From: Brachypterus glaber
Lineage: Eukaryota > Arthropoda > Insecta > Coleoptera > Kateretidae
NCBI GenBank assembly: GCA_958510825.1
Contig: OY294045.1
Location: forward strand, 97,586,988 to 97,650,987
Length of the DNA stretch: 64,000 nt
Direction of reading: 5' to 3'
A program made the translations under genes and the position numbers. Every line of letters starts with the position of its first letter. Position 1 is the first letter of the stretch. Shown here piece after piece: positions 29,345-39,228 of this stretch. The notes under the pieces were generated by a model, which did no database searches, was not told the origin of the DNA, and was given only the letters and a program-made list of their open reading frames with translations.

Positions 29345-30717
29345 TATAAAGAACTTTCACTTTCGGGTTTAGACCGTGTTAATGGATTTTCACTTTCCGA
29401 CGTTTCGTCTCTTACTACTAGAGACATCTTCAGGGATTAATCTGAAACTAAGTTTCGAATCAACTTGTGTCACTATTTATGACGAGTTGTGGTTATTCAC
29501 CCGTGACGAGGTTTTTCCTATCAAAGACTTCCATATTGCAGGTAAGTGGTAACCAGTGTCCCGATTGATATTGTTAGGATGCTTGATGATTTCTATCGAT
29601 TCCCCTATCTTCCTTGGCATTTTTCTGTTTTCTGTTAATATTTGTTTTGTTTCAGACAAATTGATTTTATGACCTGTTTCATGTACATGTTCGGCTACTG
29701 CCGATAAGGAAATTTGTTTCTTTCTTATATTGCGCTCATGCTCTTGAAGTCTTGTAGAAATTTTTCTCTTAGTTTCACCTATGTAAACCGTAGGGGTATT
29801 TTATATACGCCTTCTGAACTCAGGGGTATTTTGTCTTTTGTTGAAGTCAAACATTGACCTAATTTTTGGTTGGACCGAAATATAGGCTTAATATTTGACT
29901 TCTTCAAAAGTTTACCTATTTTATCCGTGATACCGCTTACATAGGGAAGTATAACTTGTGTCTGTCTGTCATTAAACTAACCAAAGCCTTGACCATGAAC
30001 GTTTATACCAAAAAAGACATTAATAAGACCATATACAAATACAGAAATCCCAGACCCAAACAACAGGACAATAGTGACAATGACAGACAGACACAAGTTA
30101 TACTTCCCTATGTAAGCGGTATCACGGATAAAATAGGTAAACTTTTGAAGAAGTCAAATATTAAGCCTATATTTCGGTCCAACCAAAAATTAGGTCAATG
30201 TTTGACTTCAACAAAAGACAAAATACCTCTGAGTTCAGAAGGCGTATATAAAATACCCTGCTCCTGTGGTACGGTTTACATAGGTGAAACTAAGAGAAAA
30301 ATTTCTACAAGACTTCAAGAGCATGAGCGCAATATAAGAAAAAAACTAATTTCCTTATCGGCAGTAGCCGAACTTGTACATGAAACAGGTCATAAAATCA
30401 ATTTGTCTGAAACAAAACAAATATTAACAGAAAACAGAAAAATGCCAAGGAAGATAGGGGAATCGATAGAAATCATCAAGCATCCTAACAATATCAATCG
30501 GGACACTGGTTACCACTTACCTGCAATATGGAAGTCTTTGATAGGAAAAACCTCGTCACGGGTGAATAACCACAACTCGTCATAAATAGTGACACAAGTT
30601 GATTCGAAACTTAGTTTCAGATTAATCCCTGAAGATGTCTCTAGTAGTAAGAGACGAAACGTCGGAAAGTGAAAATCCATTAACACGGTCTAAACCCGAA
30701 AGTGAAAGTTCTTTATA
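29345..30717. mobile_element. Penelope-like element pair, head to head
   Basis: 29345-29971 is the reverse complement of about 30078-30717, so two 5'-truncated copies of a Penelope-like retroelement face each other. 29972-30077 is unique to the right copy. Both arms end in TTTCACTTTCGGGTTTAGAC and contain GAAGATGTCTCTAGTAGTAA. Compared with the right arm, the left arm has a net 10-bp deletion in the Cys-rich part of the endonuclease motif (near 29791-29797), so its frame is broken. Penelope elements are known for inverted and partial-repeat arrangements. Confidence 0.85.
29995..30585 (+). CDS. Penelope-like GIY-YIG endonuclease domain (C-terminal part of RT protein)
   Basis: The last ~196 residues of a Penelope-like retroelement polyprotein, 5'-truncated so that the reverse transcriptase is missing. 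From the first in-frame ATG, residues ~83-99 carry the GIY-YIG core (GVYKIPCSCGTVYIGET), followed by KISTRLQEHERNIRKK with the conserved Arg, and SAVAELVHETGHKINLSE, all typical of this clade. The nuclease would nick target DNA to prime reverse transcription. The frame is open upstream to 29956 without an ATG. It stops at TAA 30583-30585. The right-hand copy looks intact over this domain; it is probably not a functional gene on its own. Confidence 0.85.
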   Translation: MNVYTKKDINKTIYKYRNPRPKQQDNSDNDRQTQVILPYVSGITDKIGKLLKKSNIKPIFRSNQKLGQCLTSTKDKIPLSSEGVYKIPCSCGTVYIGETKRKISTRLQEHERNIRKKLISLSAVAELVHETGHKINLSETKQILTENRKMPRKIGESIEIIKHPNNINRDTGYHLPAIWKSLIGKTSSRVNNHNSS

Positions 30718-31238
30718 TCTTAATGGCCGTGAAAGCTTAAAATCTATTTTGTTTTATTTATTTTTTTATTATTTTTTTTTCAGTAGTACTGTTGAGATAA
30801 CCACAAATGGAAACCAAAAAGACAGTTCATCCACAGTTATACCTTCATATAATTCTATATGAGAAGGAAAAATATATTTAAGTATGGCATTTTAAGAGTA
30901 ACAGTTTGTAATTTTATCCATTATAAATTATAAAATCTTATTATATTGAGATTAATTATAATTATTGTTATAATACTATATTTTTATTAAATAAAAATAA
31001 TTACTGTAAAATATGCAAATATTCTTTAATTAATAAAGAAATAATTTAGAGAGTGCTTTTTATTAACATTTATTTAACAAAAACCATAGAAAGTAAAAAA
31101 TAAACAGGAATTGAATATATTCAATTATTTTTATCAAAATAAATCTAATTCCAATAACTTAGTTACTAGTAATTAATTAAAATAATTAAAAACATTTAAT
31201 TTATAGTATGTTTTATATTTTATTATTACGAATAATAA
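30718..31238. other. AT-rich spacer
   Basis: Very A/T-rich; no gene or repeat pair recognised. Confidence 0.4.
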
Positions 31239-31295
31239 GGGGAAATACCCACGAATGGGACATATCATTGAATGGGACAGTGCCTGTTTCTAAGC

Positions 31296-31547
31296 TATGG
31301 GAACATTCAAGTATTACGTAACGCAAATTGTACCAAAAGTCATACATCTCATACCCCGTTTTTCGCGTTATTAAAGGCTGTAGAGATTTCATATTTTGGC
31401 TACCCCCCAAATATTGGGTGTGTTAGGAGGGGTAGCCAAAATATAAAATCCCTACAGCTTTTAATAAAGCAGGAACCGGGGTATGATGTGTATGAATTTT
31501 GGTACAATTTGCGTTACGTAATACTTGAACGTTCCCTATGCTTCATA
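31296..31547. repeat. 250-bp foldback
   Basis: TATGGGAACATTCAAGTATT..ACGTAACGCAAATTGTACC is inverted at 31499-31547. The inner arms carry GCTGTAGAGATTTCATATTT and GGCTACCCC. The short loop is near 31410-31430. It lies inside the 31239 element. Open frames on both strands are mirror images. Confidence 0.82.
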
Positions 31548-31746
31548 ATTTTTTGTTTTTGTTACCATGGTTAGATCGCCATAGATGTGCAGTTAAAAAA
31601 TCATAAAAAATGGAAAAGTTTAGGCAGCTGGGTGTTTGAAAAATTTAATCAGTTTTCAGTTTTACCAAGTTAAAAGTAACTTTTTTAATAATTTTGAATG
31701 ATGTTTTATTGACGAAAGGCAAAAGGAATGTTTGAATTTGGTTTAT

Positions 31747-31748
<2 letters not shown>

Positions 31749-31791
<43 letters not shown>

Positions 31792-32203
31792 TTTATTTAG
31801 TATAACTATTACATGTTATTTAAAACTAAAACAATGTAATTAAGTACATAAAACATCAGTACTTATTAACAATAAATGATTTTAATAAATTCTTATATCT
31901 AGTAAAATTATCACAATTTTTTATTTCTATAGGTAAACTATTAAAGCTGACTAGTCCGTTGTAAAACAATGTTTTGCTATATTTTTGAGATGTAGCCTTG
32001 TCTATGTAAATGTCATTCTCTTGTCTGGTTGGATATGTGTGGACTTCATTGCTACGTTTTAATTTTTTACATAAATAGTTTGGGGCTAAATTATTTTTAA
32101 TTTTATATACAAAAATTAGGGCTTTAAAAGTAATTCTCTGTTTGACACTCATAAATGAAAGTACCTGTAACATTGTATTAATTGGCGTATATCTATTGCA
32201 TTA
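31749..32203 (-). mobile_element. 5'-truncated LINE 3' end with (ATT)n tail
   Basis: Minus-strand reverse-transcriptase C-terminus (31856-32173) followed by a short 3' UTR and an (ATT)n/(AAT)n tail at 31749-31791. A trinucleotide tail is usual for CR1/L2-type LINEs. No clear target duplication was found. Confidence 0.7.
31856..32173 (-). pseudogene. LINE reverse transcriptase C-terminal fragment
   Basis: About 105 residues: MLQVLSFMSVKQRITFKALI, YKIKNNLAPNYLCKKL, YPTRQ, LFYNGLVSFNSLPIEIKN, FTRYKNLLKSFI. This order (helical region, then F.N.L..FN.LP..IK...NF..FK..L) is the C-terminal tail after the thumb of many insect LINE reverse transcriptases. No catalytic motifs are present. It cannot be functional. 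Confidence 0.72.
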
Positions 32204-32820
32204 GTCTAGAACAACACAAAACATATACCAAATAATCGAATATTATAGATAAAGGTAAATATTTTTAGCCTATTTTTTTGATATTGTTTGTATTATTGAA
32301 TGGGTCAATTTGCATATTTCATTCCTACCCATCTCTTTTAGATAAGGAATGACTCTAAAAGGGCAGAAAGTGTCTAGGGTACAACCCATACAACAATTTG
32401 AAACAGTCAGAACTCAAAACAAACTAATATCTGATATTGATTTGAAAAAATATGGATAAAATTATTTAAAGTAAATTCTATGTAAAAAAAAGAATTCACC
32501 AGCTATTTTTTTTTTGTTATAAAATGATTATAGGTTTATTGTTATTAATTATACTGATAATAATAGTTATTTTTATGATTTATTACCTTTAATAGCAATT
32601 TTGTATTTGTGTCCCATTCAATAATACCGTGTTCATGAATGGGACAAGTTACGTTTTTTTTTTTTTTTGAAATGGTTGTAGTTTTGGTAAAAATAAATAT
32701 TATTCAGGTTTAACACTTCGACTGTGTTCTTTTATTTCCAAATATGATAACTAAAAAAAATACATATAAAAATTTAAAAATAAAATTTTGGCAGCCGTTT
32801 AAAAATGGGTATTTCCCCCT

Positions 32821-33120
32821 ACTTATAGTAAATGACGTGGAAAATCTGTTATTAAAAACAATTAAAATATTTAGGTAAGAACATTATTATTAAATTTTAG
32901 CAACATTATGTTGTTTTGTTCTTTTTATAACAGTTAATTTCTTTGAGTTCTACTTTTTTATTTAACAGTATGTGTCTAGTACGAAAAAGTCTATAAGATC
33001 AGACTAGTCGACACAAAAAATCAGTCGAGAACTCTAAAAAAAATATGAAATAATTAGACAAGTTACCAAATGAATTATTATTTAAATTATAATTATTTGA
33101 CAAATAAAGTAAAAAAAATA
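32821..33120. other. AT-rich spacer
   Basis: No gene, RNA or repeat pair recognised. Confidence 0.35.
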
Positions 33121-33757
33121 CATTATACAGCCTGTAAAAAAAATACATTATACAGCCTGTAAAAAAAATACATTATACAGCCTGTTCCAGAACAGAAATT
33201 TGAGGGTATATTAAAAACCCTCTGGAAAATATGAAAAAAAATTCAAAAAAAAATCCATCTTCAATACTAATTAAAAAGGAAGCTATTTAATCTGACCAAT
33301 CCTGTTGCTGATGTTAAATTACCTACAAATTAGTTTTTCCCTACTTATTAATAACTATGGCTGTATTTTAATTGTTGACGAGTGTTTGAGACTTTCAACT
33401 TTAGAATCTTTTTAGGTTATTATATTTTGACAAAATCGAGAGAGGCTATCAAATATTCTATTTTTATAGGGTCACTCTATCCGGCGGTGGTTTTTTGATA
33501 TTAATAAATATTTATGTCACATTAATCACCATGTCAACCTACAGAATATGTACCTGCATTAATTAAATTTGCTTCCATAGCTAAAATTCAACTTTTAAAG
33601 GTAATTTAACATCAGCAACAGTATTGGTCCACTTAAAGCGTTCTTATTTTGGAATTGAAAGAAGATGGATTTTTTTTGACATTTTTTTCATATTTTCCAG
33701 AGGGTTTTTAATATACCCTCAAATTTCTGTAGGCGAGTTCTGGAACAGGCTGTATAA
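33121..33757. mobile_element. Mariner-like MITE, ACAGCCTGTTCC family, copy C, with triplicated end
   Basis: The element proper is about 33174-33757 (TACAGCCTGTTCCAGAAC .. TCTGGAACAGGCTGTA). Immediately before it a 25-bp unit (CATTATACAGCCTGTAAAAA plus AAATA) is repeated exactly twice (33121-33145, 33146-33170) and its start once more in the element. The terminus was thus tandemly multiplied, by slippage or repeated insertion/excision. Confidence 0.88.
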
Positions 33758-33963
33758 CAATTATTAAATATTTAAAATTTCTAGTTTAAAATAATTTGCA
33801 AAGTTATATTCAATAAATTTTAGCACTGTTTTATTGATAATGTATTTATTGGCTTTTATATTGCTTAGAGCACCTCATAAGCAATCACACAAACACTTAG
33901 AATACTCCATACCTACTAGATGGCAGTGCGCTTAATATCCACCTTGCGGATGTTCTGTTTCAG
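33758..33963 (+). other. Intron end before a Glut1 exon
   Basis: Non-coding, ending in GATGTTCTGTTTCAG, the acceptor of the exon at 33964. Confidence 0.6.
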
Positions 33964-34055
33964 GAGTATGCTTAACTGTGTAAACGCCTTGGATCAACTT
34001 CCGAGCGAACAATCAGGACTCGTGATAGCGGAAGAAAAAACACAGCAGGATTCAT
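33964..34055 (+). CDS. Glut1: Glut1 exon: cytoplasmic tail (SMLNC..EEKTQQDS)
   Basis: A 92-nt exon between TTCTGTTTCAG and GTAAGG. It enters in phase 2, so the first G completes R (after 4554) or G (after the micro-exon), then reads S-M-L-N-C-V-N-A-L-D, a Ser/Glu/Gln linker, and ends V-I-A-E-E-K-T-Q-Q-D-S plus one base. SMLNC..(S/A)EEKTQ.DS is the same tail segment as in Drosophila Glut1 as I recall it, which fixes the gene identity together with 4415-4554. The tail faces the cytoplasm. The next exon is not found in the remaining ~29.9 kb. Confidence 0.9.
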
Positions 34056-34140
34056 GTAAGGAAATTTTGTAGTTTTGTTTGTAGTTTAATAGTTGTTCGT
34101 GTCTGTTGTGTGTTTGAATGAAATAAAATTTGTGTAAAGC
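34056..34140 (+). other. Possible retained-intron end with AATAAA after the Glut1 exon
   Basis: If the donor at 34056 is not used, translation adds S-C-K-E-I-L and stops at TAG (34071-34073). AATAAA follows at 34122-34127, with GT-rich sequence nearby. This could give a short alternative C-terminus. No transcript evidence is available. Confidence 0.3.
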
Positions 34141-34223
34141 ATTTTGTTATCAAATGTTGTTAGTTAAATTATAAAGAAGTAGGAAGAAACCAGTTTATAA
34201 AAAAGTACTTAAGTTTGAATCAA

Positions 34224-34760
34224 GATGACTGATTGAACTTGCCCCCTGGTTCATGAGGAACAACCAGATACACAGAGATCTCGAAATGCCCCTCCTAAAA
34301 ACGGAAATCATCCGCTACAGCACGTCTTTTATACAAGACAATTTAGATCACCCAAACCCCCTCATTTCAAACTTTCTAGATTACGATCATGAAATACACA
34401 ACACTCACAAAAAGATCAAAAACGTCCTCAACCAGTAATGGTACCCACTAATACAGGACAGATGCATTCCCAGCATCAGTGAGATAGTCTCACTCCTCCC
34501 GCACATCCCTCCTCTCCCTATCACATCCCTCCCCATCCCCCTCCCACCCACTCCACAGCGCCAAATTATGACAGATGCAACTCGCATCAGTGAGCAGAGA
34601 CTCACTCCCCCCCAAATTATGACAGATGCAACTCGCATCAGTGAGCATAGACTCACTGCCCCAAATTTCAATTCAGATTAAGTATTTTTTTAGATAAATG
34701 AGCCATAGGCTGCGCCTGTCTCTTAAAGACCCAAACAAACTAATGATGACTGATTGAACT
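34224..34760 (+). mobile_element. 5'-truncated Jockey-like LINE with 16-bp target duplication
   Basis: The 505-bp insert 34240-34744 is flanked by an exact 16-bp direct repeat GATGACTGATTGAACT (34224-34239 and 34745-34760). It starts inside the reverse transcriptase C-terminus, followed by a 3' UTR with three partial tandem units (GACAGATGCAACTCGCATCA..GTGAG..CTCACT near 34457-34661), each able to form a stem. The tail is CCAAACAAACTAAT rather than poly(A). A clean target-primed insertion. Confidence 0.88.
34241..34438 (+). pseudogene. Jockey-type reverse transcriptase C-terminus
   Basis: Reads A-P-W-F-M-R-N-N-Q-I-H-R-D-L-E-M-P and continues ~45 residues with LDHPNPLISNFLDY before stop. APWFVRN..IH.DL..P is the conserved C-terminal stretch of Jockey-clade reverse transcriptases. 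All catalytic motifs are lost by 5' truncation. Confidence 0.85.
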
Positions 34761-34905
34761 AGTTGCCTGGTATTATCACTCAGTCAGTCTTTGAGGTTAC
34801 TAGTCAGAGGTAGAGTGCCTCAATGTGACGTTTTCTGTCAAGAATAAAGGTGGAGACATAATTTGAAATCTAGGGAAAAGGCAAACCCTCAAACATGCTT
34901 TTAGC
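34761..34905. other. Spacer
   Basis: Short non-coding spacer containing the left target duplication CTTTTAGC (34898-34905) of the next MITE. Confidence 0.5.
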
Positions 34906-35152
34906 ATTAGATCATATATACATAGATATGTCATTAATGTTGATTTGTTTTATGTAGAACATATACAAATCCAATTGTAAACAAACCACTATATGAGGTT
35001 GCGAGGAGGTGAAGTATAACATATTTGTAAACAAACCACTATAGCGGTGGGTGGTGACCAGAAGCGGGAAGGTGAAATCTACCTGGATATAGCAATGAAA
35101 ACATTTCGGTTTGATGTGGACTCAAGGCGCATCTATGTATATATGATCTAAT
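34906..35152. mobile_element. ~250-bp MITE, ATTAGATC ends, copy 1
   Basis: Perfect 22-bp terminal inverted repeats beginning ATTAGATCATATATACAT, with an exact 8-bp target duplication CTTTTAGC (34898-34905 and 35153-35160). Inside, AAACAAACCACTATA is duplicated. The second copy is 58869-59119. An 8-bp duplication fits hAT, P or Merlin-type elements, but the ends match none clearly. Confidence 0.88.
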
Positions 35153-35160
35153 CTTTTAGC

Positions 35161-35582
35161 CTTTTCCGGATATGCCAAGTTTCTCTTTTAGTTTTAAATT
35201 TGTCAAAATATATTTTTAAGGTTATTAATCATGACATATTTTTACAGTGCTTATGACTTTTTTTGTTTGTCATACCTCGAATATTTTTGAACTTTTTTGT
35301 TCTCCAGTTGGATTAATCATATTCTTTCTTCATCATGTTATTAATAAATAGAGTTTTAAATGAATCAAATTCATAATACATTTTATCACGCATTTTACAG
35401 TTGTGGCATTATATATCGGGACAACCTCAAAAAAATTAGTGTAATTTTTATATTTTTCTCATGGATTAACATGGGTTTATTTTAAAAATTAAAAACTAGG
35501 TTACTTCGTTTTGAAATAACTGAATTATTTAGTTGAAGTTTACTGTCAAAAAATATTAAATTAATAAATTAATATTTATTAG
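35161..35582. other. Non-coding spacer
   Basis: AT-rich; nothing recognised. Confidence 0.35.
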
Positions 35583-35709
35583 CCGATTTTTTGTGGAGCA
35601 GCGGTTACTAATCAAGTTAGGGGAATATGTATTTCTATCTTTTTTTAACTCATCAATTAAACAGAGAAAGAGATACATATAGGTTAACCGGCGTTACCAC
35701 AAAAAATTG
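35583..35709. mobile_element. Short MITE with CAATTTTTTGTGG-type ends, copy 1
   Basis: CCGATTTTTTGTGG..GCGGTTAC pairs with GGTTAACCGGCGTTACCACAAAAAATTG. A longer copy with the same ends is at 47178-47413. Confidence 0.68.
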
Positions 35710-36682
35710 ACTATTGATTCATTAAATTTTACACAAATTATTTGGATCAAAATTGTACTATACGGGTAAAGAATATGTGTTTAATATTCATTTTTCTCTT
35801 CAGTACAGCTAAAAACTAACAAGGTTTTATAAATTTTCTACTTAAAATGGATTTTAGTTTAAGAGTTCATTACTGAAGAGCCTCACTGAGGTAAGCGAAA
35901 AAAAATCCTAGTATACGGCAACTGCACTTTGTTTTTCTCGGTTTTGACTACCGAGGATCGTTTTTCGGTTTGATATAAGAACCTAATGTTTTCTCAATAA
36001 AACATTTCTTAAGACACAGATCTATTTCTTGAACTGTTTTCAGTAAAATTGAACCTCATCCATATCTCCTAATACTAAGGACGACTGAGCATTTTTTCTC
36101 TTTAATTTCCACGATAAGCAAACTCATTTTAAATTAAAATAAAGATAAAAACACTTTTTTTACAAACCACTCATATAACAGCAAAAAATAAACAAACATT
36201 TGACATATTTTGATGTTTTCTAAAATATGACACAAGACCCACTATAATCTATGAAAAATTGTTTGTCCCGATATTTAATGCCACCACTGTATGTATTTCT
36301 ATTTTTTTTACAATTTGCAATTTTCAAACTTTAAAACATTTTTTTATTTTGATGAAATAATATTAAAAAAAAAACTGTTCATTTTCCTCTTAATTGCAAA
36401 CTATTGGTGTATAGCAATTTAAACTAAAATGTATTAAAATCATGCAATTTATATTCCACGTTTAATTTTAAGTTAATCTCCAATTAGTTATTCATTACAT
36501 GCCTATCGATTGCCTATTAAATGCCTATGCCTATGCCTTAAATTTAAAATTAGATTTTTTTCCTTTATACCGAACAATGTATTTGAAATTAAAAAAATCA
36601 TGGAAAGAGTTGCAGAGCTGGTGGACATTTTAAAGTTTTCTCCCAGCTCATTGCCCTGTAAATTTGAAAATCGCTTGCAAAA
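35710..36682. other. Non-coding spacer
   Basis: No repeat pair or gene recognised. Frames on both strands around 36503-36761 overlap the following foldback and have no recognised similarity. Confidence 0.35.
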
Positions 36683-36836
36683 CAACTTTACATTACGATA
36701 TTTCAAGAACGCTTTAATACAGAGACTTAATTTTGGACCAAAGATTTTCAACGTGGCATAAAAAGATTGGTTATATTTTCATGTCTCTATGTCAAAGCGT
36801 TCTGGAGATGTCGTAGTGTGAAGTTGTTTGGACTTT
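36683..36836. repeat. Imperfect foldback
   Basis: ACAACTTTACATTACGATAT..CAAGAACGCTTTAATACAGAGAC pairs, with mismatches, with GTCTCTATGTCAAAGCGTTC..GACGTCGTAGTGTGAAGTTGT-like sequence at 36783-36831. Non-coding. Confidence 0.55.
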
Positions 36837-36853
36837 TTTGAATAAAATAGTAT

Positions 36854-36952
36854 ACAGGTCTTCCGGAAAATGGTACTTTTCCTCGACCTATAAATGGTCT
36901 CGCCCATTAATAAAGGTCTCGGAAAGGTACTATTTTCCGAGTCGACCTGTAA
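36854..36952. mobile_element. ~97-bp palindromic MITE
   Basis: TACAGGTCTTCCGGAAAATG..GTACTTTTCC..GACC is mirrored by GGTCTC..GGAAAGGTACTATTTTCC..GACCTGTA, flanked by TA. The ends resemble other TA-inserting ACAG elements. Confidence 0.72.
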
Positions 36953-37074
36953 TCTACTATTGTTTTAATATTTTAAGACCAAAATTATTTTCTTACAAAT
37001 AAGTAAATTTCCAGTCTTCATAACCAGTCATTCTTAAAAGAATAACCTAGTTATTTTCAGAGGTAGTATCATAA

Positions 37075-37239
37075 GTGATACTAGGTTAGGTATCGGTGGT
37101 TTTTTACATAAATTTTACGAATATTAATCCCAATGACGAAAATGCAACGACTGCTTTAGCAGGAGTTGCATTTTCCAAAAATTGGAATTAATATGAGTAA
37201 AATTTGAAAAAAAAGCACCGGTACCTAACCTAGTATCAC
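37075..37239. repeat. 165-bp palindrome
   Basis: GTGATACTAGGTTAGGTATC..TTTTACGAATATTAATCCCAA mirrors TTGGAATTAATATGAGTAAAA..GGTACCTAACCTAGTATCAC. The apex contains GCAACGACTGCTTTAGCAGG. Confidence 0.82.
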
Positions 37240-37388
37240 GAATTGATATTTAGGGAAAGAATATAATTTATATTTAATATACCTCTTAATTATAACGTAT
37301 TAATCCACAAATAAATTATATTTTATAAATTAAAAAGCAAACAATAAGTACGATATCCCTTTTATATACTATTGGCATAAATAAACGT

Positions 37389-37389
37389 C

Positions 37390-37437
<48 letters not shown>
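37389..37437 (+). repeat. (ATT)n microsatellite
   Basis: About 16 TTA/ATT units. Similar runs end the LINE fragments in the window, but no LINE body is recognisable next to this one. Confidence 0.95.
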
Positions 37438-37512
37438 TAGATTAGAGAAAAGAGGGGTAAAAAAACCATCGTAGGGGTAAGGTATTTTCACTTATCAGTA
37501 CAACATACTACA

Positions 37513-37535
37513 TATATATATATATATATATATAT
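37513..37535 (+). repeat. (TA)n microsatellite
   Basis: About eleven TA units. Confidence 0.9.
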
Positions 37536-37668
37536 AAATTATATTCTCTTACAACTAAGTAAATTTCCAGTTTCATAACCACTCATTCTTAAAATAATAA
37601 GTACCTAGTTATTTTATAACAAATATTTTTATGAAAACTGGAAAATTTATGTCTAAGAAAATAATTTT

Positions 37669-38140
37669 GACGTTAAACCAACTAAAAAAAAAAACGGGAA
37701 CAAGCATTTTTGAGAAACTCATCTCCATACCACCATGTTCTATTTTCTGAAAAAGTTAGAAAGTTTTGATATTCAGTATTTGTGTAAAAAGTGGATAAAA
37801 GTTTTGAAATGTCACTCACGTAACGTTAGAATCGCCCTGAATGTCCTGACTGTTAGTGCATGTATTTAACTAGGTACAATATTTGAAAGTAAAATACATT
37901 GCATGAATTCTAATACTGTTTCCCTTTCAAATAATAGCCAAACAAATCACAATTAGCAACGATTTTAATTATAACGACAAAATGTTGAAATGTGTACTTA
38001 GTAAAGAATGTAATTTTTAAATTTTTAGTGGTAAAATATTTATAGATTTTTATTGATGAAAACGAGAACAATGATATTATGTTACCGTATTAAATACTGG
38101 ACGATTTTGTATATTTGTAACCCTAGCATACAAGTTGTTA
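37669..38140. other. Non-coding spacer
   Basis: AT-rich; ends in the target duplication AGTTGTTA (38133-38140) of the next element. Confidence 0.4.
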
Positions 38141-38749
38141 GGCATTATGACATCTCTATTCCACATTTCTCTATTCCAAACATCTCTATTGAACATTTCT
38201 CTATTCCATAACATCTCTATTCCACACTACTCTACTCTGCACTACGTACTTGCCTAATATCTAAAGATAATTTTTCCTTAGCGGAACAAAAACGTTAAAA
38301 TTTGTGTTTGCGCTCTATAATTTAAAAACCCTGTATAAGTATTGTCATTAACATTGTCAAAGATGGCAAGGCAGTAATTATCTTTTTTCACTACCAGCCT
38401 AAAACCACATCTTTATTACTGTTCTTTTCATTGGTAGAAATATCATTTCTCTACCTATGACGTCAGAGGTTCTAAAAATAATGAAATTGCACCATAGTAA
38501 TTAATGAATTTTTTTTCAGCTGTTTTGGCATCTGACGTTTCACTTAATTATTAAATCACGTTGCTATTTACAAGTGTCTTTAGGCACCAAATTTATTTAT
38601 TGCATGATAAATTCAAAAATATTAACTAAATTAAGTACCTATATTTAGTACCTATAAAACATGTTTTACAAAAAACACTTCGAAAAGTGAAAATCATTGG
38701 TCCATCATATTCAACCATAGACTATACAACCCATATATTACCGTAAGGA

Positions 38750-38878
38750 TCATAGATTACTAGAGGTACAACCCCCATATATTGATTTTTGAGGCAATAG
38801 ATTCTCCCTCACAGTTTTCGCCTGTCCCCTTATTTCTGGAGGAGTACCAGAATCATCACTTTGCATTTCACTTTCCAT
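38750..38878 (-). pseudogene. Possible tyrosine-recombinase N-terminal fragment
   Basis: The last 42 codons of an open frame: MESEMQSDDSGTPPEIRGQA then KTVRENLLPQKS and a short divergent end before stop. An acidic start followed by (P)PEIR..A..V...LLP.KS resembles the N-terminus of Crypton-like recombinase genes in insects as I recall them, where the motif continues into Y-E-K-A-Y. Here the similarity stops at LLPQKS. The frame is open upstream to 39037 but that part is not recognised. It may instead be chance. Confidence 0.3.
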
Positions 38879-39098
38879 TTCTATATATTTTATTACACTT
38901 AACACGGAAACACTTTCTAACTTAATAATTTTAGCAGACCACCAGAAAATTTCTGCCAGAAATGTCAAGTTATTCATTTGTTTTTTTAATGGCCGCGAAC
39001 GGCCAGCGTGATATTTTAAATTTATAAGCGTTTTCATTAAATTTTAGTAAATTAAATAAATAAATAGCCAATTAATTGTACTGGTAGTGAAAAAAATA

Positions 39099-39228
39099 AT
39101 ATATTTTCCACGTGAGTGAAGATTTAACATTTTAGACCGCGTCTTGCGGGCTTCGCGCTGGCGCGCTCATCCCGCAATTTGACGCAGGTCAAATATGTTA
39201 AACTTCTCTCACTTGGTAAATAATGTAC
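39099..39228. repeat. Palindrome with GC-rich apex
   Basis: TTTTCCACGTGAGTGAAG..TTTAACATTTTAGACC.GCGTC..GCGGG mirrors CCCGC..GACGCAGGTCAAATATGTTAAAC..TCTCACTTGG. The apex contains TTCGCGCTGGCGCGC. It lies inside the tandem-repeat-armed foldback. Confidence 0.72.

Larger units (their letters stand above)
31239..32820. mobile_element. Element with GGGGAAATACCCA ends and GAATGGGAC repeats
   Basis: Left end AGGGGAAATACCCA and right end TGGGTATTTCCCCC are inverted, with a TA on each side. GAATGGGACA occurs just inside the left end (31254, 31271), inverted and direct near 32611-32643, and as a variant at 32298, resembling subterminal transposase-binding motifs. A hairpin (31296-31547) and a LINE fragment (31749-32203) lie inside. 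No transposase. Confidence 0.6.
36972..37668. mobile_element. Foldback/duplication zone with nested palindrome
   Basis: AAGTAAATTTCCAGT..TCATAACCA.TCATTCTTAAAA is directly repeated (about 37001-37057 and 37554-37611). CAAAATTATTTTCTTA near 36983 is inverted at 37650. Between them lie a palindrome, (ATT)n and (TA)n. It looks like an older repeat opened by later insertions. Confidence 0.5.

Noticed and set aside
36503..36761. Overlapping ~83-codon frames on both strands
   Set aside because: They overlap an imperfect foldback; no family similarity and no exon signals.
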